From contig NZ_FCOL02000004.1 in NCBI RefSeq assembly GCF_001544515.1, forward strand, positions 209,983 to 273,982: a stretch of 64,000 bases of DNA, given 5' to 3'. Made by a program: the position numbers and the translations under genes. This DNA comes from Caballeronia terrestris. GTDB taxonomy: Bacteria > Pseudomonadota > Gammaproteobacteria > Burkholderiales > Burkholderiaceae. This document shows, one piece after another, positions 34,502 to 43,319 of the stretch. Below the pieces are notes generated by a model, which was not told the origin of the DNA, searched no databases, and saw only the letters and a list, made by a program, of their open reading frames with translations. The first letter of the stretch is position 1; the number at the start of each line of letters is the position of its first letter.

Positions 34502-35686
34502 ATGAATTTCAATGAGTACCCCGTCGAATCGCTGATGTTCATCACGAACCGCCCTGAAATCGTGTTCACGCACGGCAAGGGCTCATGGCTCTACGACAAC
34601 ACCGGCAAGCGCTATCTGGACTTCATCCAGGGCTGGGCCGTGAACTCGCTCGGCCACTGCAACGACGGCATGATCGAGGCGATGGACAGGCAGGCGCGCA
34701 CGCTCATCAACCCGTCGCCCGCGTTTTACAACGCGCCGATGGCGCAGCTCGCCGGTTTGCTCACGCAGCACAGCGTCTTCGACAAGGTGTTCTTCGCGAA
34801 CAGCGGCGCCGAGGCGAACGAAGGCGCGATCAAACTCTCACGCAAGTGGGGCAAGAAGTTCAAGGGCGGCGCTTACGAGATCATCACGTTCGATCACAGC
34901 TTCCACGGCCGCACGCTCGCGACGATGTCCGCGAGCGGCAAGGCCGGCTGGGACACGATCTACGCGCCGCAAGTGCCGGGCTTCCCGAAGGCCGAGCTGA
35001 ACGACATCGCGTCGGTCGAACGGCTGATCACCGATAAGACCGTCGGCGTGATGCTCGAGCCGATTCAGGGCGAAGGCGGCGTGATCCCCGCGACGCGCGA
35101 ATTCATGCAGCAACTGCGCGCGTTGACGAAAAAGCACAACCTGCTTTTGATCGTCGATGAAGTGCAAAGCGGCTGTGGCCGCGCGGGGACGCTGTTCGCG
35201 TACGAGCTCTCGGGCGTCGAGCCGGACATCATGACGCTCGGCAAGGGCATCGGCGGCGGCGTGCCGCTGGCGGCGCTGCTGGCGAAGGCCGAAATAGCGT
35301 GCTTCGAGCCGGGCGACCAGGGCGGCACCTACAACGGCAATCCGCTGATGACGGCGGTCGGCTATTCGGTGATCTCGCAAATGACGGCGCCCGGTTTTCT
35401 CGAAGGCGTGCGCGAGCGCGGCGAGTATCTGAAGTCGCACCTGCTTCAGCTTTCGGAAGAACGCGGCTTCAAGGGTGAGCGCGGCGAGGGCCTCTTGCGC
35501 GCGCTGCTGCTCGATTCGGACAACGGCGCTCAGATCGTCGAGAAAGCGCGTCTGATGGGGCCCGACGGCCTGCTGCTGAACGCGGCGCGTCCGAACCTGC
35601 TGCGCTTCATGCCCGCGCTGAACGTAACGAAGGACGAGATCGACCAGATGATGGCGATGCTGCGCACCGTGCTGGATTCGCTGTGA
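34502..35686 (+). CDS. argD: Acetylornithine transaminase family aminotransferase
   Basis: A 394-residue class-III aminotransferase. The PLP-binding Lys248 lies in TLGKGIGGG, preceded by LLIVDEVQSGCGRAG (cofactor-binding Asp), and the NSGAEANEGAIKL and HSFHGRTLATMSASGK blocks are typical of ArgD. It converts N-acetylglutamate semialdehyde to N-acetylornithine in arginine synthesis and may act in lysine synthesis. The ATG at 34502 follows a TGGAG site. A promoter, an arginine-rich short frame and a terminator lie upstream; a GNAT gene overlaps its stop. The arginine role fits the leader. Confidence 0.9.
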   Translation: MNFNEYPVESLMFITNRPEIVFTHGKGSWLYDNTGKRYLDFIQGWAVNSLGHCNDGMIEAMDRQARTLINPSPAFYNAPMAQLAGLLTQHSVFDKVFFANSGAEANEGAIKLSRKWGKKFKGGAYEIITFDHSFHGRTLATMSASGKAGWDTIYAPQVPGFPKAELNDIASVERLITDKTVGVMLEPIQGEGGVIPATREFMQQLRALTKKHNLLLIVDEVQSGCGRAGTLFAYELSGVEPDIMTLGKGIGGGVPLAALLAKAEIACFEPGDQGGTYNGNPLMTAVGYSVISQMTAPGFLEGVRERGEYLKSHLLQLSEERGFKGERGEGLLRALLLDSDNGAQIVEKARLMGPDGLLLNAARPNLLRFMPALNVTKDEIDQMMAMLRTVLDSL

Positions 35687-36120
35687 GAATCCGCGTTTTC
35701 GACGCGCGCGACGCCGATGCGGTGATTGCGCTCTGGCGACGCGTGTTCCCCGAATATGCCGATCCCGCGAAGCCGCAACGCGATCCGCGCGTGTCGATCG
35801 CGAACAAGCTCGCGACGCAGCCGGAGCTGTTTTTCGTGGGCGTTGTCGAGGGACGCCTGATCGGCACGATCATGGCTGGCTACGACGGGCATCGCGGATG
35901 GCTGTATTCGCTGGCCGTCGAGGAAGCCGCGCGTGGTAACGGCTACGGGCGCGCGCTCGTTGAGCATGCTGAACGCGAGCTTGCGAAGCGCGGCTGTCCG
36001 AAAGTGAATCTGCAGATTCTCGCCAGCAAAGCCGATGTGCAGGCGTTCTACGCCAAGCTCGGCTATCACGCCGATGAAGTCGTGAGCTTCGGCAAGCGGC
36101 TGCAATCGGCGTCGGCGTAA
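35683..36120 (+). CDS. GNAT-family N-acetyltransferase
   Basis: A 145-residue acetyltransferase close in plan to YpeA. The central WLYSLAVEEAARGNGYGRALVEHAE is the acetyl-CoA binding motif A, and the C-terminal VQAFYAKLGYHADEVVSFGKRL closes the fold. The GTG start overlaps the argD stop (GTGA), so it is translated with argD. The substrate is unknown. Coupling to argD raises the possibility of a role in acetylated arginine intermediates, but the YpeA group is not known as glutamate N-acetyltransferase. Confidence 0.88.
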   Translation: MRIRVFDARDADAVIALWRRVFPEYADPAKPQRDPRVSIANKLATQPELFFVGVVEGRLIGTIMAGYDGHRGWLYSLAVEEAARGNGYGRALVEHAERELAKRGCPKVNLQILASKADVQAFYAKLGYHADEVVSFGKRLQSASA

Positions 36121-36123
36121 AAA

Positions 36124-36160
36124 AACCGCATGCGTTTCGAGCGCATGCGGTTCTTCTTTT
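36124..36160. terminator. Bidirectional terminator between GNAT gene and livF
   Basis: AACCGCATGCG pairs with CGCATGCGGTT around a seven-base loop, with A-run before and CTTCTTTT after. It serves the argD-GNAT unit on the plus strand and, with the A-run on its other flank, the liv operon on the minus strand. Confidence 0.87.
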
Positions 36161-36179
36161 CGACACGGCCTGTCGCGAA

Positions 36180-36902
36180 TCACTCGCCCAGGTAAGCCGC
36201 CCGCACCTTCGGATCGTCGAGCATGGTCTTCGCATCGCCAGTCATCGTGACGAGACCCGAGTCCATCACGTAGCCGCGATTTGCCGCCTGCAACGCAAGC
36301 CGTGCGTTCTGCTCGACGAGCAGCACCGTCAGCCCTTCGCCCGAAATCTCGCGCACCACTTCGAAGATTTTCTCGACCATGATCGGCGAGAGACCCATCG
36401 ACGGTTCGTCGAGCAACAGCAGTTTGGGACGCGACAAGAGCGCCCGCGCCATCGCCAGCATCTGCTGTTCGCCGCCCGAGAGCGTCCCCGCGTACTGCGA
36501 CGCGCGCTCCTTCAGCCGCGGAAAGAAGCCGAACATGCGCTCGGTATCCTTCTGGATTCCGTCGTTGTCGTTGCGCAGGTACGCGCCCATCTGCATGTTT
36601 TCCAGAATCGACATCCGCGCGAAGATGCCGCGCCCTTCCGGCACCATCGCGAGGCCGCGCTTGAGCAGCTCATGCGTCGGCACGCCCTTGATCGACTGGC
36701 CCATGTATTCGATGTCGCCCGCCGAATACGGCTTGAGACCCGTGATGGCCTTCATCGTCGTGGTCTTGCCGGCGCCGTTCGCGCCGATCAGCGTGACGAG
36801 TTCGCCCTGCCCGACTTCCAGATCGACACCCTTGACCGCCTGAATCCCGCCGTAATTGACCTGCAGGCCCTTGATTTTCAACATCGCGTTAGTCGTCGCC
36901 AT
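36180..36902 (-). CDS. livF: Branched-chain amino acid ABC transporter ATPase LivF
   Basis: A 240-residue ATPase with Walker A GANGAGKT at residues 40-47, LSGGEQQMLAMARAL and Walker B LLLLDEPSMGLSP, then the LivF-type VEQNARLAL ending. It works with LivG at the cytoplasmic face of the LivHM permease. Its start overlaps the livG stop by one base, so the two are co-translated. The start at 36902 gives MATTNAMLKIKGL; a longer upstream frame only overlaps livG. Confidence 0.95.
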   Translation of the reverse strand: MATTNAMLKIKGLQVNYGGIQAVKGVDLEVGQGELVTLIGANGAGKTTTMKAITGLKPYSAGDIEYMGQSIKGVPTHELLKRGLAMVPEGRGIFARMSILENMQMGAYLRNDNDGIQKDTERMFGFFPRLKERASQYAGTLSGGEQQMLAMARALLSRPKLLLLDEPSMGLSPIMVEKIFEVVREISGEGLTVLLVEQNARLALQAANRGYVMDSGLVTMTGDAKTMLDDPKVRAAYLGE

Positions 36903-37678
36903 CAGTGGACCCCTGCTCCCAGATATGCCTCGATCACCTTCGGGTCCTTCTGCACGTCCTGCGGCAGACCCTCGGCGATCACCTTGCCGTAATCGAGCAC
37001 CGTCATCCGGTTGCACAATCCCATCACCAGTTTCACGTCGTGTTCGATCAGCAGAATCGTCTTGCCGTCGGCGCGGATCTTGTCGAGCAGGCGCGTGAGT
37101 TCCACTTTCTCCGTCGCGTTCATGCCGGCGGCGGGTTCGTCGAGTGCGAGCAGCTTCGGATCGGTCGCCAAAGCACGCGCAATTTCGAGACGCCGCTGGT
37201 GCCCGTACGACAGATTGCGCGACGTGTAATCCGCGTATTGCAGGACGCCCACGTATTCGAGCAGTTCCAGCGCGCGTTCCTTGATCTCGCGCTCTTCACG
37301 GCGCTCGGCCGGGGTCTGGAACACCGCGCCGATCAGGCCGTGCTTCGTGCGCACGTGGCGCCCGACCATCACGTTTTCGAGCGCGGTCATGCCGCCGAAG
37401 AGGCGAATGTTCTGGAACGTGCGCGCAATGCCCGCCTGCGCCACCTGATAAACGGCAGTCGGCGTGTAGGCCACGCCGTCGAGCTTGAAGACGCCCGAAT
37501 CCGGCGTGTAGAGGCCCGTGATCACGTTGAAGAACGTCGTCTTGCCCGCGCCGTTCGGGCCGATCAGGCCGTAAATCTCGCCCGCCTTGATTTCGAGACG
37601 GACGTCGGAAAGCGCCTGCAAGCCGCCGAAGCGCTTGTTGACGCCCTGCACGGACAATCGAGTTTGTTGTTCGCTCAT
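36902..37678 (-). CDS. livG: Branched-chain amino acid ABC transporter ATPase LivG
   Basis: A 258-residue ATPase. Walker A GPNGAGKT is at residues 40-47, the signature appears as the LivG-type NLSYGHQRRLEIARAL, and Walker B is LLALDEPAAGMN. The ARTFQNIRLF segment and the C-terminal IAEGLPQDVQKDPKVIEAYLG are characteristic. It lies 16 bp downstream of livM and overlaps livF. Confidence 0.95.
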   Translation of the reverse strand: MSEQQTRLSVQGVNKRFGGLQALSDVRLEIKAGEIYGLIGPNGAGKTTFFNVITGLYTPDSGVFKLDGVAYTPTAVYQVAQAGIARTFQNIRLFGGMTALENVMVGRHVRTKHGLIGAVFQTPAERREEREIKERALELLEYVGVLQYADYTSRNLSYGHQRRLEIARALATDPKLLALDEPAAGMNATEKVELTRLLDKIRADGKTILLIEHDVKLVMGLCNRMTVLDYGKVIAEGLPQDVQKDPKVIEAYLGAGVH

Positions 37679-37694
37679 GTCTGGTTCCCCCGCT

Positions 37695-38864
37695 TTAAGC
37701 GCGCACCGGCTTCTTGCCAGCGCGCTTCGCGATCTTCGCGATCTTGTCTTCGTGTTTTGCGGCGGGCCACAGGCCTTCCGAGCGATACAGCATGATCAGC
37801 ACCATGGCCAGGCCGTACAGCAACTGGCGGATGACTTCGGTATCGACGATCTGATGACCGAAAATGGCGTTTTGCAGCGGGCCCATCGTCGAGCGCAGGA
37901 ATTCGGGAAACACGGCAAGCAGCACCGCGCCGAGAATCACGCCGGGAATATGGCCCATGCCGCCGAGCACCACGCACGCCAGCACGACGATCGATTCCCA
38001 GAACGTGAACGATTCCGGCGACACGAAGCCCTGGAACGCGCCGAACATCGCACCCGAGAGTCCACCGAACGACGCGCCCATCGCGAACGCGAGCAGCTTG
38101 ACGTTACGCGTGTTGATGCCCATCGCCTTGGCGGCGATCTCGTCTTCGCGGATCGCGGCCCATGCGCGGCCGATGCGCGAGTGCTGCAGGCGCGTACAGA
38201 CCCAGATCACGAACAGCGCGCACAGCACGAACAGGTAGTAATACATGTACACGGACGGGAACTTCAGTCCGAAGAACTCGTGCGTCTGCGAAAGATTGAA
38301 GCCGGCGACGGTCACCGGATCGATACCGGTAATGCCCTTCGGACCGTTCGTGATGTTGATCGGACGATCGAGGTTGTTCATGAAGATCCGGACGATTTCC
38401 CCGAAGCCCAACGTCACGATCGCGAGGTAGTCACCGCGCAGGCGCAGCGTCGGAGCGCCGAGCAGCACGCCGAACGTGGCCGCGACCGCCATCGCGCAGG
38501 GCACGATCAGCAGGAACGGGACGTGCAATCCGCCGGGCGCGAGGTGCGCGATCCATTCGAACTGATTCGTCAACTGCGGCGACGACAGCAAGGCCGCCAC
38601 GTAAGCGCCGACCGCGTAGAACGCGATATAGCCCAAGTCCAGCAGGCCGGCGAAGCCGACCACCACGTTTAGCCCCAGCGCCAGCATCACGTAGAGCATC
38701 GCGAAGTCGAGCACGCGCACCCAGTAATTGCCGCCGGCCGCGCCGATCACCATCGGCGCCATGATCACGAGCGCGGCGACGAGAATCGTGATCGCGTAGC
38801 TTTTTGCGCCTTTTTTCTCGGGGATGAGCGTCGTCGACGGCTCAATCGGTTGAATCGATGTCAT
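37695..38864 (-). CDS. livM: Branched-chain amino acid ABC transporter permease LivM
   Basis: A 389-residue inner-membrane permease with about nine helices. The LGLNVVVGFAGLLDLGYIAFYAVGAY block and the cytoplasmic GRAWAAIREDEIAAKAMGI (ATPase contact) identify LivM. It pairs with LivH. The ATG at 38864 follows an AGGGAG ribosome site, and upstream in-frame starts lie in the livH end. The gap to livH is 16 bp. Confidence 0.94.
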   Translation of the reverse strand: MTSIQPIEPSTTLIPEKKGAKSYAITILVAALVIMAPMVIGAAGGNYWVRVLDFAMLYVMLALGLNVVVGFAGLLDLGYIAFYAVGAYVAALLSSPQLTNQFEWIAHLAPGGLHVPFLLIVPCAMAVAATFGVLLGAPTLRLRGDYLAIVTLGFGEIVRIFMNNLDRPINITNGPKGITGIDPVTVAGFNLSQTHEFFGLKFPSVYMYYYLFVLCALFVIWVCTRLQHSRIGRAWAAIREDEIAAKAMGINTRNVKLLAFAMGASFGGLSGAMFGAFQGFVSPESFTFWESIVVLACVVLGGMGHIPGVILGAVLLAVFPEFLRSTMGPLQNAIFGHQIVDTEVIRQLLYGLAMVLIMLYRSEGLWPAAKHEDKIAKIAKRAGKKPVRA

Positions 38865-38880
38865 TTTTTTACGCTCCCTT

Positions 38881-39831
38881 TTATGCGCGGTCAGCCACAC
38901 GTTCGCCGAGCAAGCCGGACGGACGGAACACAAGCACGATGATCAGCACGACAAACGCGAACACGTCCTGGTAGTTACTGCCAAAGACGCCGCCCGTCAG
39001 GTTGCCGATGTAACCCGCGCCCAACTGTTCGATGAGGCCGAGCAGCACGCCGCCGACCATTGCGCCGCCGAGGTTGCCGATCCCGCCCAGCACCGCCGCC
39101 GTGAACGCCTTCAAACCAGGGATAAAGCCCATGTAGAAGTGAGCGTTGCCGTATTCGGACGCGATCATGACGCCGGCGAGTGCGGCAAGCGCCGAGCCGA
39201 TCATGAAGGTCGCGGAAATCACGAAGTTCGGATTCACGCCCATCAGCGACGCGACGCCGGGGTTTTCAGCGATCGCGCGCATCGCGCGGCCGAGACGCGT
39301 CTTGTGCACGAGCAGCAGGAGCCCGCCCATCACGAGGAACGCCACCACGATGATCACGATTTCGGTCATCGAGATCACGGCGCCCGGACGATCGGCGGTT
39401 GCGGTGATCACGTTGATCGGATCGGTCGGGAGGAGCTGCGGGAACGGCAGCGGATTGCGGCCCCAGATCATCATCGCGAGCGTCTGGAGGAGAATCGACA
39501 CGCCGATCGCGGTGATCAGCGGGGCGAGACGCGGTGCCTTGCGCAGCGGCCGGTAAGCCACGCGTTCGATCGTGTAACCGACCAGCGCGCACACCACGGC
39601 GGCAACCACCAGCGCAATGAGCAGCATGATCGGCCCGGGCAAGCCGGGAAAGTGATTCGTCATGACGCCGACGGCGGACAGCGCCACCATCGCGCCGACC
39701 ATCAGCACGTCGCCGTGCGCGAAGTTGATGATGCCCAGAATGCCGTACACCATCGTATAACCCAGTGCGATGATGGCGTAGACGCTGCCAAGCACCAGAC
39801 CGTTCAAGATCTGCTGGATGAAAATATCCAT
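38881..39831 (-). CDS. livH: Branched-chain amino acid ABC transporter permease LivH
   Basis: A 316-residue permease with about eight helices. GLVLGSVYAIIALGYTMVYGILGIINFAHGD is the LivH signature, and GRAMRAIAENPGVASLMGVN is the ATPase-contact loop. It is followed by livM, livG and livF in one unit. A stem-loop and about 220 bp separate it from the binding-protein gene, so readthrough from that gene or an own promoter is needed. Confidence 0.94.
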   Translation of the reverse strand: MDIFIQQILNGLVLGSVYAIIALGYTMVYGILGIINFAHGDVLMVGAMVALSAVGVMTNHFPGLPGPIMLLIALVVAAVVCALVGYTIERVAYRPLRKAPRLAPLITAIGVSILLQTLAMMIWGRNPLPFPQLLPTDPINVITATADRPGAVISMTEIVIIVVAFLVMGGLLLLVHKTRLGRAMRAIAENPGVASLMGVNPNFVISATFMIGSALAALAGVMIASEYGNAHFYMGFIPGLKAFTAAVLGGIGNLGGAMVGGVLLGLIEQLGAGYIGNLTGGVFGSNYQDVFAFVVLIIVLVFRPSGLLGERVADRA

Positions 39832-40008
39832 TTAAAGCTCCTTAGCCCGTGCGACCAGATACCGCTTTATCACCGGCCGATAAACCGGTGTGAAGCGAAA
39901 TCGAGAACGGCACCGCGCGTACGTGTAAAAAAACCGGTAAGGGTCAATCGCCTCGACCCGCGCCCGCTGCCGGATCTGGCTGCGGACACCTGTCGGACGG
40001 ATACGGAA

Positions 40009-40035
40009 ACGGCGCCACCGGGTAGCTGGCGCCGT
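40009..40035 (-). terminator. Stem-loop after the Liv binding-protein gene
   Basis: ACGGCGCCA and TGGCGCCGT form a perfect stem around a nine-base loop 22 bp past the binding-protein stop. On the minus strand only three T follow, so it is a weak terminator or a stabilising 3' end. That would let the binding protein be made in excess over the permease, as is usual for such operons. Confidence 0.55.
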
Positions 40036-40056
40036 CAGGCTGCAAACGCCCAGCCA

Positions 40057-41283
40057 TCACTGCTTCACGACATCGAGGACGTTTTTCTTGCCGTCCTTGA
40101 AGTCATAAAGCGTGATCGTGCCTGCCTTCAAATCGCCCTTGTCGTCGAATGCGATGTGTCCCGTCAGACCGTTGAAATCGGTCGACGCGATCGCAGCGAG
40201 CACCTTGGGCGCTTCGATGGAATTGGCGCGTTTCATTGCGTCGACGATCACGTACATTGCGTCATACGTGAAAGGCGCGTAAATCTGCACCGGCGTGTGA
40301 AAGCGGGCTTCGTATTTCTGGGAGAAGTCCGCTCCCTTGTCCATCTTCGAAAGCGCGAGACCCGCTTCCGAACAGACGAGGTTTTGCACGGCGTCGCCCG
40401 CGAGCGCCGCGACCTTGTCGGTGCACACCCCGTCACCGGCAAGAATCTTTGCCTTGATGCCAGCCGCCGCCGCTTCCTTGATGAAGGGGCCGCCGGTCAC
40501 ATCCATCCCGCCGTACATTACGACGTCGGGCTGAGATCGTTTTATTTTTGTCAGAATCGCCTTGTAGTCGCGCGTCTTTTCGCTGGTCGCCTCGCGCGAC
40601 AGCACCTTCATGCCGCCTGTCTGCGCCGTCTTCGAAAACTCGTCCGCGAGGCCGCGGCCGTAGGCGGAGGTATCGTCGACGATCACGACTTTCTTTGCGT
40701 GCAGCGTCTTCGCCGCGTAGTCGGCGAGCACCGGCCCCTGCAGCGCATCCGTTGCGACGACGCGAAACGTCGTCTTGAAACCCTGCTTCGTGTACTGCGG
40801 ATTGGTGGTCGAGGGCGAGATCTGCGCCACGTTCGCGTCGCTGTAGATCTTAGCGGCCGGGATCGATACACCCGAATTCATATGACCGATGACGGCGACC
40901 ACCTTGTCGTCGATCAGGCGCTGCGCGGCTTCCGTGCCGGTGCGCGGATCGGCGGCGTCGTCCTGGGCGTCGAGCACGAGCTTGATCGGATGGCCGTCGA
41001 TCGTGAGGCCCTGCGCGCTGATTTCCTCGAGCGCGAGGCGGGCGCCGTTCTCGTTGTCCTTGCCGAGATGCGCCTGCAAGCCGGTCAGTGGCGCGACATG
41101 GCCGATCTTCACGACCGTCGCCGCTTCGCTCGCCGGCGGTGGCGGTGCAGCGGCGGCGGGCGCCGACGCGGAACTCGCGGCCGATGCCCCTGTGCTCGCC
41201 TCGCCATCGCTTTTCTTGCTGCATGCGGTGCTCATCGCAACCGCAGCCGCGATGGTCACGGCGTAAGCAAACTTGACTCGCAT
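40057..41283 (-). CDS. livK: Liv-type substrate-binding lipoprotein
   Basis: A 408-residue Peripla_BP_6 protein. The signal ends at lipobox STAC (Cys21), followed by an Ala/Ser/Pro linker of about 35 residues, then the fold beginning VVKIGHVAPLTGLQAHLGKDNENGARLA. It binds branched-chain amino acids in the periplasm for LivHMGF, encoded just downstream. Lipid anchoring is less common in Gram-negative Liv proteins but seen in this group. A good promoter lies 64 bp upstream of the start. Confidence 0.93.
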   Translation of the reverse strand: MRVKFAYAVTIAAAVAMSTACSKKSDGEASTGASAASSASAPAAAAPPPPASEAATVVKIGHVAPLTGLQAHLGKDNENGARLALEEISAQGLTIDGHPIKLVLDAQDDAADPRTGTEAAQRLIDDKVVAVIGHMNSGVSIPAAKIYSDANVAQISPSTTNPQYTKQGFKTTFRVVATDALQGPVLADYAAKTLHAKKVVIVDDTSAYGRGLADEFSKTAQTGGMKVLSREATSEKTRDYKAILTKIKRSQPDVVMYGGMDVTGGPFIKEAAAAGIKAKILAGDGVCTDKVAALAGDAVQNLVCSEAGLALSKMDKGADFSQKYEARFHTPVQIYAPFTYDAMYVIVDAMKRANSIEAPKVLAAIASTDFNGLTGHIAFDDKGDLKAGTITLYDFKDGKKNVLDVVKQ

Positions 41284-41346
41284 TAAGTAGGTCTCCTGCG
41301 CCTTGGAAAGCTGATGTTTCAGGCCCTTCCGGCCTGGAACGCGCGC

Positions 41347-41374
41347 ATTGTAACGCTAATTATGAGACGGGCAA
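41347..41374 (-). promoter_or_regulatory. Promoter of the Liv binding-protein gene
   Basis: On the minus strand TTGCCC (41369-41374) and TACAAT (41347-41352) are separated by 16 bp. The predicted start near 41340 gives a leader of about 57 nt containing a CAGGCC stem-loop before the ATG. Confidence 0.6.
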
Positions 41375-41663
41375 TATTGTTATGTGACAGGGGTTTTCCT
41401 GCATTGCAACCGTTATTTTTGACCGATTTTCGCGCTGAGGCGCAACCAGGTTGCGATCCGTGCTTGTGCAGCAGTTGCACCAAAAAATGTAAGCGTTGAA
41501 GCGGGGCGGAACTGTAAGGTTCGCGGGGGTCGTGATTGATAAGGGAAATCCCTGCGTTACCCGAGCTGCCGAGTTCGCACCATTTGAGTGCAACCATTCT
41601 CAAGAATCAAAGTTCTTTCGAGGTGTTGCGTTATTTCTAGCCTATATAAGATATTTAATGGAT

Positions 41664-41690
41664 GAAAAAAAGCGCCCCGCGGGACGCTTC
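41664..41690 (-). terminator. Intrinsic terminator after ispH
   Basis: On the minus strand AGCGTCCC and GGGGCGCT form a stem with one mismatch, followed by seven T. It lies 14 bp beyond the ispH stop. Confidence 0.8.
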
Positions 41691-41703
41691 CAATTTCACC
41701 GTA

Positions 41704-42660
41704 TCACTGCGGCAGAGCCAATCCACGTGGCAAAGGAAACGAAATCGTCTCCTCGATGCCGTCGAGCGGCCGCACGTTGCGCACGCCGAGCTCACGTAAC
41801 CGCGCGATTACCGCCTGCGCCAGCACCTCGGGCGCCGACGCTCCTGCCGTCACGCCGATCCGCTTCTTGCCTTCGACCCACTTCGGATCGATCTGCGTCG
41901 GCGAATCCACCATATAGGCGGGGATGCCGCGCTTCTCGGCCACTTCGCGCAGACGGCTCGAATTCGAGCTGTTCGGGCTGCCGACCACGATCACCACGTC
42001 GCACTGCGGCGCGAGGAACTTCACCGCGTCCTGGCGATTCTGCGTCGCATAGCAGATGTCCTGCTTCTTCGGCTCCTTCACGAGCGGGTATTTCGTTTTA
42101 AGCGCGTCGATGATGGCCGATGCGTCGTCCACCGAGAGCGTCGTTTGCGTCACGTACGCGATGCGCTCGGCGTTCGGCAGCGCGAGCGCCATGACGTCGT
42201 CGATATCCTCGACGAGATGCATGCCCTCGCCCGCCTGCCCCATCGTGCCTTCCACTTCCGGGTGGCCCTTGTGGCCGATCATCACGATGTCGAAGCCTTC
42301 CTGGCGCATCTTCGCAACTTCCATGTGAACCTTGGTCACGAGTGGACAGGTGGCGTCGAATACGCGCAGGCCGCGCGTCTCGGCCTCGCCGCGCACCGCC
42401 TTCGAGACGCCGTGCGCGCTGAATATCAGCGTGCTGCCGGCGGGAACGTCCGCGAGATCCTCGATGAAAATCGCGCCCTTCTTGCGCAGATCCTCCACGA
42501 CATAGGCGTTATGCACGATTTCGTGACGCACGTAGATGGGCGCGCCGAACAGTTTGATGGCGCGCTCGACTATCTCGATTGCGCGATCGACGCCGGCGCA
42601 GAAGCCGCGCGGCTGCGCGAGCAGGATTTCGACATCGGTGAGGGTGTCAGCGAGGCTCAT
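41704..42660 (-). CDS. ispH: 4-hydroxy-3-methylbut-2-enyl diphosphate reductase
   Basis: A 318-residue IspH, last enzyme of the MEP isoprenoid pathway, making IPP and DMAPP with a 4Fe-4S cluster. The three cluster cysteines are in [21 protein letters not shown] and [28 protein letters not shown] and the HxxxH-type VRHEIVHN are present. It lies 2 bp downstream of the FKBP gene, the fkpB-ispH pairing familiar from E. coli. Confidence 0.97.
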   Translation of the reverse strand: MSLADTLTDVEILLAQPRGFCAGVDRAIEIVERAIKLFGAPIYVRHEIVHNAYVVEDLRKKGAIFIEDLADVPAGSTLIFSAHGVSKAVRGEAETRGLRVFDATCPLVTKVHMEVAKMRQEGFDIVMIGHKGHPEVEGTMGQAGEGMHLVEDIDDVMALALPNAERIAYVTQTTLSVDDASAIIDALKTKYPLVKEPKKQDICYATQNRQDAVKFLAPQCDVVIVVGSPNSSNSSRLREVAEKRGIPAYMVDSPTQIDPKWVEGKKRIGVTAGASAPEVLAQAVIARLRELGVRNVRPLDGIEETISFPLPRGLALPQ

Positions 42661-42662
42661 GG

Positions 42663-43118
42663 CTACAGAATTCCGATGATTTTCACTTCGAACGCCAGCG
42701 CCTGGCCGGCGAGCGGGTGGTTGAAGTCGAACAGCGCCGACGTTTCGCCGACTTCCTTCAGCACGCCCGCATAGCGGCCGCCGCCGGGCGCGTTGAATTC
42801 GACGAGATCGCCCGGAGAAAAATCCTCGCCGATCATGCTGTTTTCGCGCAGCGTCGCGAGCGACACGCGCTGAATCAGCTCCGGATTACGGGGACCGAAC
42901 GCCTGCTCGGGCGTTAGCTGAAAGGTCGAATGGTGGCCGACCTTGAGCCCGAGCAGAATCTCTTCGAGCGGCGGCGCGAGTTGACCGGCGCCCAGAAGGA
43001 GCGTCGCGGGCTTGTCGGTGAAGGTATTGACGATGTCGGCGCCATCGGCAAGTGCGAGCCGGTAGTGAAGCGTGACGTGCGAACCGGGTTTCACCTCGGA
43101 GATATCGATGATGCTCAT
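42663..43118 (-). CDS. fkpB: FKBP-type peptidyl-prolyl isomerase (FkpB/SlpA-like)
   Basis: A 151-residue FKBP of the SlpA type. [20 protein letters not shown] begins the FKBP fold, [19 protein letters not shown] is the conserved centre, and an inserted flap domain ([13 protein letters not shown]..) precedes the C-terminal [17 protein letters not shown]. It is a cytosolic prolyl isomerase and chaperone. It heads the fkpB-ispH unit, divergent from radC. Confidence 0.94.
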   Translation of the reverse strand: MSIIDISEVKPGSHVTLHYRLALADGADIVNTFTDKPATLLLGAGQLAPPLEEILLGLKVGHHSTFQLTPEQAFGPRNPELIQRVSLATLRENSMIGEDFSPGDLVEFNAPGGGRYAGVLKEVGETSALFDFNHPLAGQALAFEVKIIGIL

Positions 43119-43319
43119 GTGTATTGGACGTAGCCGGTCAGTCGGGGACAGGGCGCGCGCGGAAGACGCCGCGAAGACCAGGCGAAGCGGCGCGCCAAAC
43201 CTCTATTGTAAAACACAGTTGCAAGGGGACGCCGCGCGTCGGTTCGTCGCGAGTGTGCGCCCGTACTATATACAGAGCGGGTGGTGGTTCGCCGGCGGGG
43301 CGCGACAACGGAGGCAGGC

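Larger units (their letters stand above)
41284..41703. other. 420-bp gap between Liv binding-protein gene and ispH
   Basis: It holds the livK promoter, a small stem-loop in the untranslated leader (41320-41336, CAGGCC/GGCCTG) and the ispH terminator. From about 41400 to 41650 I see no supported gene or clear RNA. The AT content rises near 41640-41660 in a TATATAAGATATTT stretch whose role is unknown. Confidence 0.5.

Noticed and set aside
39139..41286. 715-codon plus-strand frame opposite livH and the binding-protein gene
   Set aside because: Antisense of two clear transporter genes; His/Arg/Asp-rich composition with no domain signals a shadow frame.
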